The position numbers and the translations under genes were made by a program. Below the pieces are notes generated by a model, which had not been told where the DNA came from, ran no database searches, and was given only the letters and a program-made list of their open reading frames with translations. From the NCBI GenBank assembly GCA_023418095.1, contig JAEZDL010000096.1:1-14441 (forward strand): 14,441 bases of DNA, read 5' to 3'. Each line of letters opens with the position of its first letter. The first letter of the stretch is position 1. The DNA is from Bacteroidota bacterium (GTDB lineage Bacteria > Bacteroidota > Bacteroidia > Flavobacteriales_F > PHOS-HE28). Of the stretch, positions 7,011-14,441 are shown piece after piece.

Positions 7011-7361
7011 ATGACGATCGAAGTGCTCCGCGCGAAGCTGCATCGCGTAAGCATCAGTGAAGCGAACCTCGATTATATCGGTAGCATCACCATTGATGAG
7101 GACCTGATCGATGCCGTGGGCTTCATTGAAGGAGAGAAGGTGCAGGTGCTCAACGTGAACAATGGCGAGCGGCTGGAGACCTACGTGATCAAGGGTGAGC
7201 GCGGATCGGGCAAGATCTGCCTGAATGGTCCGGCAGCACACAAGGCACGGGTGGGCGATATCGTGATCGTGGTGGCTTATGCCCGTATGGGCATCGAGGA
7301 GGCGCGCGCTTTCAGGCCCAGCATCGTGTTCCCCGATGAGCGCACCAACAAGCTCAAGTAA
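7011..7361 (+). CDS. panD: Aspartate 1-decarboxylase, pyruvoyl-dependent
   Basis: 116 residues, full length. It decarboxylates L-aspartate to beta-alanine, the substrate of PanC. It is made as a pro-enzyme that cleaves itself between Gly24 and Ser25 (visible in LDYIGSITID) to form the pyruvoyl cofactor. Lys9, Arg54 and Tyr58, conserved in the E. coli enzyme, are at the same positions, and the LNGPAAHKARVGD stretch (71-83) is typical. The ATG start gives the standard N-terminus MTIEVLRAKLHR. The 3' end overlaps the next gene by 26 nt, which ties the downstream genes to the same transcript. Confidence 0.97.
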   Translation: MTIEVLRAKLHRVSISEANLDYIGSITIDEDLIDAVGFIEGEKVQVLNVNNGERLETYVIKGERGSGKICLNGPAAHKARVGDIVIVVAYARMGIEEARAFRPSIVFPDERTNKLK

Positions 7362-8394
7362 GCGGCCTCGTGATCTTTTGATCGCCACATTGAAGGTGGT
7401 GGTCCCGCTTGCACTTGGGATCTGGCTCGTGATCTACTTCTACCGGCAGCTGGACCAGCAGCAACGCCGGGACCTTTTCGTGGCCTTTGGCCAGGCCAAC
7501 TGGTGGTGGCTCGGCCTGAGCGTGATCCTCGGCTGGCTCAGCCACCTCAGCCGCGCATGGCGCTGGCGCTATCTGCTCGGTCACATGGGGCATCATGTCG
7601 GCCTCTGGAACAGTTATAACGCGACACTTTCAGGATACTTCATGAACATGGTGCTGCCCCGCGCTGGTGAAGCGACACGCGCGGTGATGCTGTATCGCGC
7701 CGAAGGAGTGCCTTTCGAAAAGGGCTTCGGAACGATCATGGCGGAACGTACCGTGGATATGCTGATCCTGCTTTCCATCGCCGCGATCACGATCGCATTG
7801 CAATTCGAGCGTATGGACCTGATCCAGGCGCGGATCGAATCATTCCGGAATTCAGGCAATGCCGCCGAAGATGTTCCCACCACAAGTCCCTTCCTGCCGA
7901 TCGCGATCGGCCTGCTCGTTCTCATGGCCGGGTTCGTTCTGCGCGTCCTTTGGCAACGGCCTGCATTCCGCGCCCGTGTAAGATCTACGGCATCAGGCTT
8001 CATGGATGGGCTTCGATCCATCATACGGACAAGGCAGAAAGGTCTTTTCCTGCTGCATACTTTCCTTATCTGGGGCCTCTATGTGGCGATGTTCTGGGTG
8101 GGCTTTTTCGCCCTCGGCACAACCGCTTCTGTTCCATTCGCCGGGGTTATGGCCGGCTTCATCGCGGGATCGGTGGGGATCGTTCTGGTGCAGGGTGGGA
8201 TCGGTGCCTATCCCGCATTCGTCGCCCTGATCGTGAGCATTTACATGCCTGCACCTGAAGGTGGCGGTATCATCAGGCCCGATGCGCTCGCCATGGGTTG
8301 GTTGCTGTGGGCGGCACAGACCGCGATGATCATCGTGCTCGGAGGCATATCGCTACTTTTGATCTCGCGCAAACGCAGAAACGTACCCGCATGA
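7336..8394 (+). CDS. Flippase-like membrane protein, YbhN / LPG-synthase TM family
   Basis: 352 residues from the ATG at 7336. An earlier GTG-type opening at 7279 is rejected because it runs deep inside panD. A positively charged N-terminus (SSSKRPRD) precedes the first membrane segment (about 20-36); further hydrophobic segments lie near 54-70, 141-155, 184-205, 238-260, 265-298 and 318-344. Conserved family motifs are PRAGEATRAVMLYR (108-121) and ERTVDML (137-143), with GGIGAYPAF (287-295) in the C-terminal part. This family (PF03706) is shared with the flippase half of MprF and is often annotated as a lysylphosphatidylglycerol synthase TM region, but no synthase domain is present, so lipid flipping or transport is the only defensible role. 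It overlaps panD by 26 nt and rfaE2 by 4 nt (ATGA). Confidence 0.87.
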   Translation: MSAPTSSSKRPRDLLIATLKVVVPLALGIWLVIYFYRQLDQQQRRDLFVAFGQANWWWLGLSVILGWLSHLSRAWRWRYLLGHMGHHVGLWNSYNATLSGYFMNMVLPRAGEATRAVMLYRAEGVPFEKGFGTIMAERTVDMLILLSIAAITIALQFERMDLIQARIESFRNSGNAAEDVPTTSPFLPIAIGLLVLMAGFVLRVLWQRPAFRARVRSTASGFMDGLRSIIRTRQKGLFLLHTFLIWGLYVAMFWVGFFALGTTASVPFAGVMAGFIAGSVGIVLVQGGIGAYPAFVALIVSIYMPAPEGGGIIRPDALAMGWLLWAAQTAMIIVLGGISLLLISRKRRNVPA

Positions 8395-8897
8395 CCACCG
8401 AACTGGCCACGGCTCCGGCCGATAAACGCATAATGGACCTTGTGGCCGTTCAGCGCATGGTGAACATCTGGCGTTTGCGCGGCGATCGGATCGTGTTCAC
8501 CAACGGCTGCTTCGATATACTTCACCGCGGCCATGTTGAATACCTGGAGGAGGCGGCCGCATTGGGCGACCGGCTCGTGGTGGGCCTCAACAGCGATGCG
8601 AGCGTACGGCGCCAGGGCAAAGGGCTGGATCGGCCACTGAACGATCAGGATAGCCGGGCAAAAGTGCTCGCCGCTTTGCGCCTGGTCGATTCCGTGGTGA
8701 TCTTCGATCAGGACACTCCTTTGGAACTGATCCAGGCGATCGGCCCGGATGTGCTCGTGAAGGGTGGCGATTGGTCCGAAGAGCGGATCGTGGGATCGGA
8801 ATATGTTCGCACCTATGGCGGCCAGGTGAAGTCGCTCAAATTGGTCGAAGGATTCTCGACCACCGCATTGGTCGAGAAGATCCGCCATGGCAGCTAA
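8391..8897 (+). CDS. rfaE2: D-glycero-beta-D-manno-heptose 1-phosphate adenylyltransferase (HldE C-domain type)
   Basis: 168 residues from the ATG that overlaps the previous stop as ATGA. It is a single-domain nucleotidyltransferase of the cytidylyltransferase fold: FTNGCFDILHRGHVEYL (36-52) with the HxGH motif at 45-48, GLNSDASVRR (65-74), a Gln-Asp-Ser-Arg element (QDSRA, 86-90), PDVLVKGGDW (119-128) and the terminal FSTTALVEKI (155-164). In the two-gene arrangement it adenylates heptose-1-phosphate to ADP-heptose for the LPS inner core; the partner kinase (rfaE1) is not in this window. The N-terminal 15 or so residues look like an extension. It overlaps radA by 11 nt. The substrate assignment comes from the family and could be a related sugar phosphate. 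Confidence 0.9.
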   Translation: MTTELATAPADKRIMDLVAVQRMVNIWRLRGDRIVFTNGCFDILHRGHVEYLEEAAALGDRLVVGLNSDASVRRQGKGLDRPLNDQDSRAKVLAALRLVDSVVIFDQDTPLELIQAIGPDVLVKGGDWSEERIVGSEYVRTYGGQVKSLKLVEGFSTTALVEKIRHGS

Positions 8898-10260
8898 GCT
8901 GCGCTCGAAGTACGTCTGCCAGAATTGTGGCGCCAGCCATTCACAGTGGCTTGGCCAATGCAGCCAATGCAGGGAATGGAACTCGCTGGTGGAGGAGATC
9001 GTGGACCGCTCCGCCTCACGCGGTGGAATTCCAGCGGATCTACTCCATCGCGATCCGAAGCCGGTGCCGATCCAAGAAATACCTGAGCAGGATGGGCCGC
9101 GTGCCGCGCTGAACGATCGTGAGCTCACACGTGTGCTCGGCGGCGGTCTGGTGCCCGGGAGCATGATCCTGCTGGGTGGTGAACCGGGGATCGGTAAAAG
9201 CACATTACTGCTCCAGACCGCGTTGCGCGATCCACACCTGCGCACACTCTATGTGAGCGGTGAGGAAAGTGAGCATCAAGTGAAGATGCGCGCCGATCGA
9301 TTGGGGAACGGAGCTGATGCCGGCGCGAACTGCTTCGTGCTCACCGAGACCAACACCCAGGCCATCTTCAAACATATCGATCAACTGAAGCCCTCGCTGG
9401 TAGTGATCGATAGCGTGCAGACCCTTCACACTTCGATACTGGAGGCCAGCCCGGGCAGCGTGGGCCAGGTGCGGGAATGCACCGCGGAACTCATGCGCTT
9501 CGCCAAGACCACGGGTATCCCGATGGTGTTGATCGGCCATATCACCAAGGATGGTTCGATCGCAGGCCCGAAAGTGCTGGAGCATATGGTGGATTGCGTG
9601 CTTCAGTTCGAAGGTGATCGGGATCATTCCTACCGGCTGCTCCGTCCGTTGAAGAACCGTTTCGGCAGCACGAACGAACTGGGGATCTACGAAATGCAGG
9701 GCAGCGGGCTGGCCGAAGTCGAGGATCCCAGCCGCATACTACTTGGCGACAGGGCGGAAAGGCCCAGCGGGGTGGTGGTGGCCGGCACCATGGAAGGCAT
9801 GCGCCCATTCCTGATCGAGGTGCAGGCCTTGGTGAGCAGTGCCGTGTACGGCACACCGCAACGAAGTTCCACCGGGTTCGATCTGCGAAGATTGAACATG
9901 CTGCTCGCCGTGATGGAGAAGCGCTGTGGCTTCAGGCTTGGCCAGAAGGATGTTTTCCTCAACCTGGCCGGTGGTTTTCGTGTAGAGGAACCTGCCGTCG
10001 ATCTGGCCGTGGTATGTGCGATCCTTAGTTCCAATGCCGATATCGCGGTACCGATGGATCAATGCTTTGCGGGTGAAGTGGGACTTACCGGCGAGGTACG
10101 GCCCGTGCCACGCACCGATCAGCGCATCGCCGAGGCGAAGAAGCTCGGTTTTTCCCGCATCTTCGTTCCGAAGGGCACAAAAGGCATCCCATCCGTGCGA
10201 GGGATCGAAGTGATCCAGGTATCCCGCGTGGACGAGGTATTATCCCGACTTTTCGGTTAG
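8887..10260 (+). CDS. radA: DNA repair protein RadA
   Basis: 457 residues, full length. It is a RecA-like ATPase that helps branch migration and processing of recombination intermediates. Domain order: an N-terminal zinc finger with Cys11, Cys14, Cys25 and Cys28; a RecA-like core with Walker A GGEPGIGKST (97-106), Walker B LVVIDSVQ (171-178) and the RadA-specific KNRFG motif (256-260); then a Lon-protease-like C-terminal domain (about 285-457) without obvious proteolytic function, as usual for RadA. The start ATG lies inside the end of rfaE2 (11-nt overlap), so translation is likely coupled. A 15-bp hairpin terminator closes the cluster. Confidence 0.97.
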   Translation: MAAKLRSKYVCQNCGASHSQWLGQCSQCREWNSLVEEIVDRSASRGGIPADLLHRDPKPVPIQEIPEQDGPRAALNDRELTRVLGGGLVPGSMILLGGEPGIGKSTLLLQTALRDPHLRTLYVSGEESEHQVKMRADRLGNGADAGANCFVLTETNTQAIFKHIDQLKPSLVVIDSVQTLHTSILEASPGSVGQVRECTAELMRFAKTTGIPMVLIGHITKDGSIAGPKVLEHMVDCVLQFEGDRDHSYRLLRPLKNRFGSTNELGIYEMQGSGLAEVEDPSRILLGDRAERPSGVVVAGTMEGMRPFLIEVQALVSSAVYGTPQRSSTGFDLRRLNMLLAVMEKRCGFRLGQKDVFLNLAGGFRVEEPAVDLAVVCAILSSNADIAVPMDQCFAGEVGLTGEVRPVPRTDQRIAEAKKLGFSRIFVPKGTKGIPSVRGIEVIQVSRVDEVLSRLFG

Positions 10261-10271
10261 GTGATCCAAAC

Positions 10272-10308
10272 AGGAACGGCCATCGCGAAAAGCGATGGCC
10301 GTTCCTTT
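10272..10308. terminator. Bidirectional rho-independent terminator after radA
   Basis: A perfect 15-bp stem (10272-10286 with 10292-10306) with a GAAAA loop is followed by TTTGTT on the + strand and, read from the - strand, by a short T-rich run. It lies between radA (+) and the giant secreted protein gene (-), which ends at 10322. It is the longest of the three hairpins at convergent gene ends. Confidence 0.88.
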
Positions 10309-10321
10309 GTTCAGAGGTTTA

Positions 10322-10585
10322 CTACTGGCGCACCAGTCGTCCAGTGAAGGTATCCTGCTCACCGCTTACACGATAGAAGTATACCCCCATGGCGCGGGAA
10401 GCTCCATTCCAGTTCACCTTGGTCTCCACACCGGCAGGGACCCGTCCATCGAACACGCGCTCCAGCAGCACACCGTCCGCAGAGAGAATGTCGATCACCA
10501 GGTGATCATCGTGCTCCAATTCACCCACCACGATCGTGGTATGTTCAGTGAACGGGTTGGGGTAGGCGGTGGTGGTGGTCGCGAA
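10322..10585 (-). other. Type IX secretion C-terminal sorting domain (type A)
   Basis: The last 87 or so residues contain AYPNPFTEHTTI, then a beta-rich segment and GVYFYRVSGEQDTFTGRLVRQ at the terminus, the usual order for the type A T9SS tail. It is recognised by the T9SS translocon and normally removed by PorU after export. Confidence 0.92.
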
Positions 10586-13500
10586 CTTGGATTCCTCCTT
10601 CTGTTCAGAGACCACTGGCGGGGAAGGCGGATCAGGCTGATCGGCCTGCTGCGGGCATTCCAGATAACCACTGGCCGTCGTTCCACCGATGTATCCGGAA
10701 TTGATCTCATGAAGTGCGATCCTCAATTGATTCCGGCTGAACCAGGAGAAACAACCACCCACTTTGCGATCCGCTTCCTCGATCACCTCGGCCACTGTGG
10801 ATCCAGCGAAGATGCCTTCAGCGATCACCGCATCCTTCAGGAGCGTTTCCGCATTCGCAAAATCAGCGGACAACTCATCGAACCGAACCGCGATCTTCAA
10901 CGCCACCAGTTCACCGGCGAGCGAATTGCCATAGGTGTTGCCTGGATCGGTCATCTGGCCGAATGGCAACCGCTGTGATGGGCCCGTTGATGGCAGGAAC
11001 GCATCCACTGCTTGAGCAGTGGTCAAGGTGAGCATCCGGAATCCGCAACCAATGGTGATACCCTCTGGGAACGCTTGGGCAAAATCGTTGGTGGCAAGTT
11101 CAGCTTCGGTCCAGTACGCCTGTTCCTGGGTGCGCAGCCCGAGGCAGTCATCCTCGTTCCCGCTGGTGATCGTTACTGTGCAGGTTTCGCTGCAACCGTT
11201 CTGGTCGGTCACGGTAACGATATGGATGCCGGGGCCTTCGACCACGAGAATGGCGGAATCGAGTTCAGCATTGCCGTTCCACATGTAGGTGAAGGGACCA
11301 TTGCCATTGAGCACTTCAACACCCACGATACCCGATGCAGCATCTTCATAACAGTTGATCTCAGGTGCGGTGCTCACTTCAAGAGCGATCGCTGCGGATG
11401 TGGTGCTGCAGCCATTACCTTCAACAAGAACACTGTAGTTACCCGAGGTCGTAACGAGCAATTCATGTGAATTCCCATCAGCGATGGCTTCACCGTCCAT
11501 GAGCCATTGATAAGTGTAGGTACTGTCGAACGTGGTGTGAAGTACTGCGCTGCTTCCCTCGCAGAAGGAAGTGTCGCCCTGAAGCATCAGTTCAACCAAC
11601 GGAAGGGTGGTCACTACTTCGGCCGTATCGCTTACCATGCAGCCGTTGTTGTTCACCGTTGCGATGTACACGCCACTTACAGAAGCGTAGAGACTATCGC
11701 CATCGGCAAGTACTACGTCATTCAGGGACCACTCCACTCCGTAAGAAGCATTGTCACTTTCCATCACGAGCAGCACACTATCGCCGGCACAGAATGTCGT
11801 CTCGCCGATCGTGCTGATGCTGAACACCGGCTCTTCACTGGTGATCACTTCGACCACCTCGGAAATAGCACTGCAGGTACCGTCATCGATCGCGACCTGA
11901 TAAGAACCGGCCGTGTTGGCGGTAATGGCCGATGCGTCGACACCTTCCATCTCAACGCCGTTGAAGCTCCAGGTATACTCATAGGTGCTATCCGCCATCG
12001 CGCTGATCACCACGCTATCACCGATACAGAACGCAGCTGGCCCGTCCAGCTCGAGCGAGACCACCGGCAATGTGATCACCGCTACTTCCGCTGATGCGAT
12101 CGTGCATCCGCCATTGCTCACCGCTACGCTGTACGCCCCGGTCGCGGTCGCCATGTGGATATCGGAAGTGGCATCTTCGATGTTCACACCATCGATCGAC
12201 CATTGGTAGGTCCACGACGTATCTGCCTGAGCGATCAACTGCACGCTTTCACCTGCGCAGAAGGTCAAAGGTCCGTTGGCCGTGATTCCAGCCACAGGTA
12301 TGGCATTGGCGATCACTTCGATCGGTGCAGAACTGGCGGAACAAGCGCCATGAGCGATCGTGGCGAGATAGGTTCCGGAAACCATCGCGGTGATGGAGGC
12401 GGTGGTATCGGGCAGAAGAACGCCATCCAAGGTCCAGGCATACGAGTAAGCACTATCCGCCACGGCTGTGATCACCACGCTGTCGCCGGCACAGAAATCG
12501 GTGGATCCCGAAGTGAACACGTTCACATCAGGCGTCATGCTCACCTGGATCGGGGCCGAGGTATTCGAACAGGTGCCGTTGCTCACGTATACTGAATATT
12601 CACCAGGCAAGGTGGCCGCGAAGACTGTGTCGACCGCGCCAGGGATCAACTGTCCATCAAGCATCCACATGTAGGCAAAGGATGGATCGATGGTGGCGTT
12701 GAGAACGACCGTATCCCCGGTGCAGACCATCGTGGGTCCATGCGAGCCGATCGCGATCTCTGGAAGCTCCAGTACCGAGATCTCCGTGGTCCCGATCGCG
12801 GAGTTGCAATCCCCGGTGGAGATCTGCAACCCGTAGACACCGCCTTCGGTCGCTTCGATGGACGCACCTTCCTCCGAAAGATCCGATCCATTCAAGGTCC
12901 ATGAATACGTTGCACCCTGAACAGGGGTGGCACTGATCGTCACCGATCCACCCGCGCAGATGGTCGATCCGCCGTTGACCGTGAGCTCAGGTGCTTCCGG
13001 AGTAAAGGATGACACTTGTACACTCGAGGATGTGGCGCTGCATCCGTTCCCGGTAACGGTAACCGTGTAGTTGCCTGGCTGGGCTGCTGCGAAACTCGAT
13101 CCGGAGGCCCCACTTATCACCTGCCCGTTCAATTGCCAGCTGTATGACAAGCCTGCGCCGGTTGTGGCGTTGAGCAGCACCGAACTTCCTTCGCAGATCG
13201 TGGTCGATCCAGCTGGGCTGATCGATGCCACAGGTCCGCTGTTCACGTTCAACGCAAGCGGTGCCGAAGTGGAATAGCAGTTGCCCGATCCGATGGTGAC
13301 GGTGTAGCTACCACTGATCGATGCCGTGTAGCTCGATCCGTTGGCGCCGCTGATCGTGGTGCCATCGCGCTTCCAGGTATAGGTGTAACCACTGCCTGTG
13401 TTCGCATTCAGTACCACGCTTCCTCCTTCACAGAAATTCGTTCCACCCGAAGAAGTGATCGTGGCGGTTGGTGCGGAGTTGACCGATACACTTACGCCCG

Positions 13501-14441
13501 AGGAAGTGGTCTGGCAGCCACCGTTGCTGATGCGCACCGTGTAGGTGCCAGCTTCGGTCGCGGTGTAATTCGATCCGCTTGCGCCGCTGATCGTGGTGCC
13601 GTCGCGCTTCCAGGTGTAGGTGTAACCGCTGCCGGTGTTCGCGCTCAGCACGACACTTCCACCCGAGCAAAAGCTCGTAGGACCTTGAGGTGTGATCGAA
13701 GCGGAAGGTGCGGAGCTGATCGATACACTAACTCCTGAGGAAGTGTTCTCGCAGCCACCGTTGCTGATCCGCACCGTGTAGTTCCCGGCCTCAGTGGCGG
13801 TGTAATTCGATCCGCTTGCGCCGCTGATCGTGGTGCCATCACGCTTCCAGGTGTAAGTGTAACCGCTGCCGGTGTTCGCGCTCAACACGACACTTCCACC
13901 TGAGCAGAAGCTCGTTGGGCCTTGCGGCGTGATCGAAGCGGAGATCGTACCAGGTGTTCCCACGCATTGGCAATTCGAGTTCCAAGTATCGTTGGTGGTA
14001 CATGGATCATTGTCGTTGCAAGGCGAACCTGGTACAGCGCTTCCGCCCACCACACCGGAGCAATCCGCCGATGCCGATCCAGCCGCTGTAGCGATCGCGC
14101 CGAGTGAAAGGTTGAGGTAACTACCGCTCTGGTTCACTTGAAGCTTCACCGCACGCACCATGTATTCACGGCCTGCTTCAAAAGGGATCGCAGCGTTCTG
14201 GTATGAAGTACCGCTCACTGGATTTGTGGTGAGACGGGTGATGGTACCGGTGGAGCTGAAACGGTAGATATGGTAACCCAGAATGTTGCTTTCCGGTGAA
14301 GCAGACCAGTTGAAAGCAGCGGTCCCGTTCGAGTTGCTAACGGTAAGGGATGTGGGCGGCGCGATCATCTGCATACGCAATGATGGATCGCCCATGAGGC
14401 CGAGATGGATCCTTCCGATCGAACCCTGCCAGCCTTCGGTT
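10322..14441 (-). CDS. Giant multi-domain secreted protein with T9SS tail, start outside window
   Basis: 1372 residues are visible; the frame stays open to the window edge, so the ATG at 14395 is not the true start. Numbering from that ATG: the residues around it (RIHLGLMGDPSLRM) resemble the end of a gingipain-like C25 peptidase domain. An Fn3-like domain follows (about 14-105, FNWSASPESNILGYHIYR), then a Cys-rich linker (CNDNDPCTTND, 126-136). Eleven Ig-like repeats of 76-80 residues (153-1011) are followed by a SprB-like repeat (1012-1084), a conserved module (1085-1250), a Pro/Glu linker and a type A T9SS sorting tail (about 1271-1357, with YPNPF and GVYFYRV). It is expected to be exported and then attached to or released from the cell surface. 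The C25 identity rests on about 10 residues and is the weakest part; an adhesin without protease activity is the alternative. Confidence 0.85.
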   Translation of the reverse strand, partial: TEGWQGSIGRIHLGLMGDPSLRMQMIAPPTSLTVSNSNGTAAFNWSASPESNILGYHIYRFSSTGTITRLTTNPVSGTSYQNAAIPFEAGREYMVRAVKLQVNQSGSYLNLSLGAIATAAGSASADCSGVVGGSAVPGSPCNDNDPCTTNDTWNSNCQCVGTPGTISASITPQGPTSFCSGGSVVLSANTGSGYTYTWKRDGTTISGASGSNYTATEAGNYTVRISNGGCENTSSGVSVSISSAPSASITPQGPTSFCSGGSVVLSANTGSGYTYTWKRDGTTISGASGSNYTATEAGTYTVRISNGGCQTTSSGVSVSVNSAPTATITSSGGTNFCEGGSVVLNANTGSGYTYTWKRDGTTISGANGSSYTASISGSYTVTIGSGNCYSTSAPLALNVNSGPVASISPAGSTTICEGSSVLLNATTGAGLSYSWQLNGQVISGASGSSFAAAQPGNYTVTVTGNGCSATSSSVQVSSFTPEAPELTVNGGSTICAGGSVTISATPVQGATYSWTLNGSDLSEEGASIEATEGGVYGLQISTGDCNSAIGTTEISVLELPEIAIGSHGPTMVCTGDTVVLNATIDPSFAYMWMLDGQLIPGAVDTVFAATLPGEYSVYVSNGTCSNTSAPIQVSMTPDVNVFTSGSTDFCAGDSVVITAVADSAYSYAWTLDGVLLPDTTASITAMVSGTYLATIAHGACSASSAPIEVIANAIPVAGITANGPLTFCAGESVQLIAQADTSWTYQWSIDGVNIEDATSDIHMATATGAYSVAVSNGGCTIASAEVAVITLPVVSLELDGPAAFCIGDSVVISAMADSTYEYTWSFNGVEMEGVDASAITANTAGSYQVAIDDGTCSAISEVVEVITSEEPVFSISTIGETTFCAGDSVLLVMESDNASYGVEWSLNDVVLADGDSLYASVSGVYIATVNNNGCMVSDTAEVVTTLPLVELMLQGDTSFCEGSSAVLHTTFDSTYTYQWLMDGEAIADGNSHELLVTTSGNYSVLVEGNGCSTTSAAIALEVSTAPEINCYEDAASGIVGVEVLNGNGPFTYMWNGNAELDSAILVVEGPGIHIVTVTDQNGCSETCTVTITSGNEDDCLGLRTQEQAYWTEAELATNDFAQAFPEGITIGCGFRMLTLTTAQAVDAFLPSTGPSQRLPFGQMTDPGNTYGNSLAGELVALKIAVRFDELSADFANAETLLKDAVIAEGIFAGSTVAEVIEEADRKVGGCFSWFSRNQLRIALHEINSGYIGGTTASGYLECPQQADQPDPPSPPVVSEQKEESKFATTTTAYPNPFTEHTTIVVGELEHDDHLVIDILSADGVLLERVFDGRVPAGVETKVNWNGASRAMGVYFYRVSGEQDTFTGRLVRQ
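10646..11143 (-). other. Conserved Cys-containing module before the sorting tail
   Basis: About 166 residues (1085-1250 from the ATG at 14395) unlike the Ig repeats: FAQAFPEGITIGCG, AQAVDAFLPSTG, YGNSLAGELVALKIAVRFD, EGIFAGSTVAEVIEEAD and ASGYLEC, with Cys at 1117, 1215 and 1247. I recall the same string of motifs (AFP-G-TIGC, QAV-FLP, N-LAGQLVALTLN-FD, GGC, NGYL-C) in other large secreted Bacteroidota proteins, but I know of no named function. It is predicted to be mixed helix and loop. Confidence 0.6.
11363..13939 (-). repeat. Array of eleven Ig-like repeats
   Basis: Eleven consecutive units of 76-80 codons. Every unit has the pattern FC/IC-x-G-x-S/T-V, a central Trp about 19 residues later, and a second Cys 50-51 residues after the first (GxC), that is, the Cys-Trp-Cys signature of an Ig fold with one disulfide. 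The array probably forms a stiff stalk. Units are numbered in protein order, from high to low coordinates. Confidence 0.9.
13229..13939 (-). repeat. Three near-identical 237-nt tandem units (Ig repeats 1-3)
   Basis: Units at 13703-13939, 13466-13702 and 13229-13465 are each exactly 237 nt. Units 1 and 2 differ at 6 of 79 residues, and the three share an identical core (ANTGSGYTYTWKRDGTTISG). Repeats 4-11 are much more diverged, so units 1-3 are a recent duplication. Confidence 0.88.

Noticed and set aside
8298..8390. Earlier start for rfaE2
   Set aside because: It would overlap the membrane protein gene by about 97 nt with unrelated residues; the ATGA overlap at 8391 is the normal coupled start.
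11363..13939. Regular repeats as a CRISPR array or non-coding satellite
   Set aside because: Units are about 237 nt, keep one reading frame throughout and encode Ig-like domains; there are no short repeats with unique spacers.

Overview
The window reads as a chromosomal stretch of a Bacteroidota bacterium, probably a Flavobacteriales-type lineage with unusually high GC. The evidence is a type IX secretion (T9SS) C-terminal sorting tail, a DUF4270 lipoprotein, promoter elements of the Bacteroidota form (TTTG, about 20 nt, TAnnTTTG), weak Shine-Dalgarno signals, and the neighbourhood glmS / DUF4270 / short glycogen-synthase-like protein / panC / panD, which I recall as typical of this phylum. 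No mobile element, CRISPR array, rRNA or tRNA gene was seen.

Layout. (a) 1-825: 3' part of an S41 C-terminal-processing protease gene on the + strand. (b) 872-1141: small acidic repeat lipoprotein on the - strand, divergent from sodA (1271-1879, +), with a promoter for each in the 129-nt gap. (c) 1943-5979: a tight - strand operon, read as GT5-domain protein, DUF4270 lipoprotein, glmS, driven by a near-consensus promoter at 6003-6034. (d) 6086-10260: a + strand cluster of panC, panD, a flippase-like membrane protein, rfaE2 and radA. From panD onward all the genes overlap. (e) 10322-14441: the - strand 3' part of a very large secreted protein. It has an Fn3-like domain, eleven Ig-like repeats, a SprB-like repeat, a conserved Cys-containing module and a T9SS tail; its start is outside the window.

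How the genes work together. glmS makes glucosamine-6-phosphate for peptidoglycan and LPS. panC and panD make pantothenate for CoA. rfaE2 makes an ADP-heptose-type nucleotide sugar, and the flippase-like protein beside it may act in envelope lipid or glycan transport (inference). radA is a recombination and repair gene that shares the transcript. sodA detoxifies superoxide. Each of the three convergent gene ends is closed by a perfect hairpin flanked by A and T tracts, so it can terminate transcription from both sides.

The most interesting signals are: a strong genome-style excess of the palindrome GATC (about 20 per kb in two hand-counted stretches against at most 3.9 expected); the stand-alone GT5 domain that lacks the ADP-glucose-binding signature yet sits in a core biosynthetic operon; the recently amplified Ig repeats in the giant secreted protein; and the uncharacterised module just before its sorting tail. 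I see no strong case for a wholly new system here; most of the window is core housekeeping.
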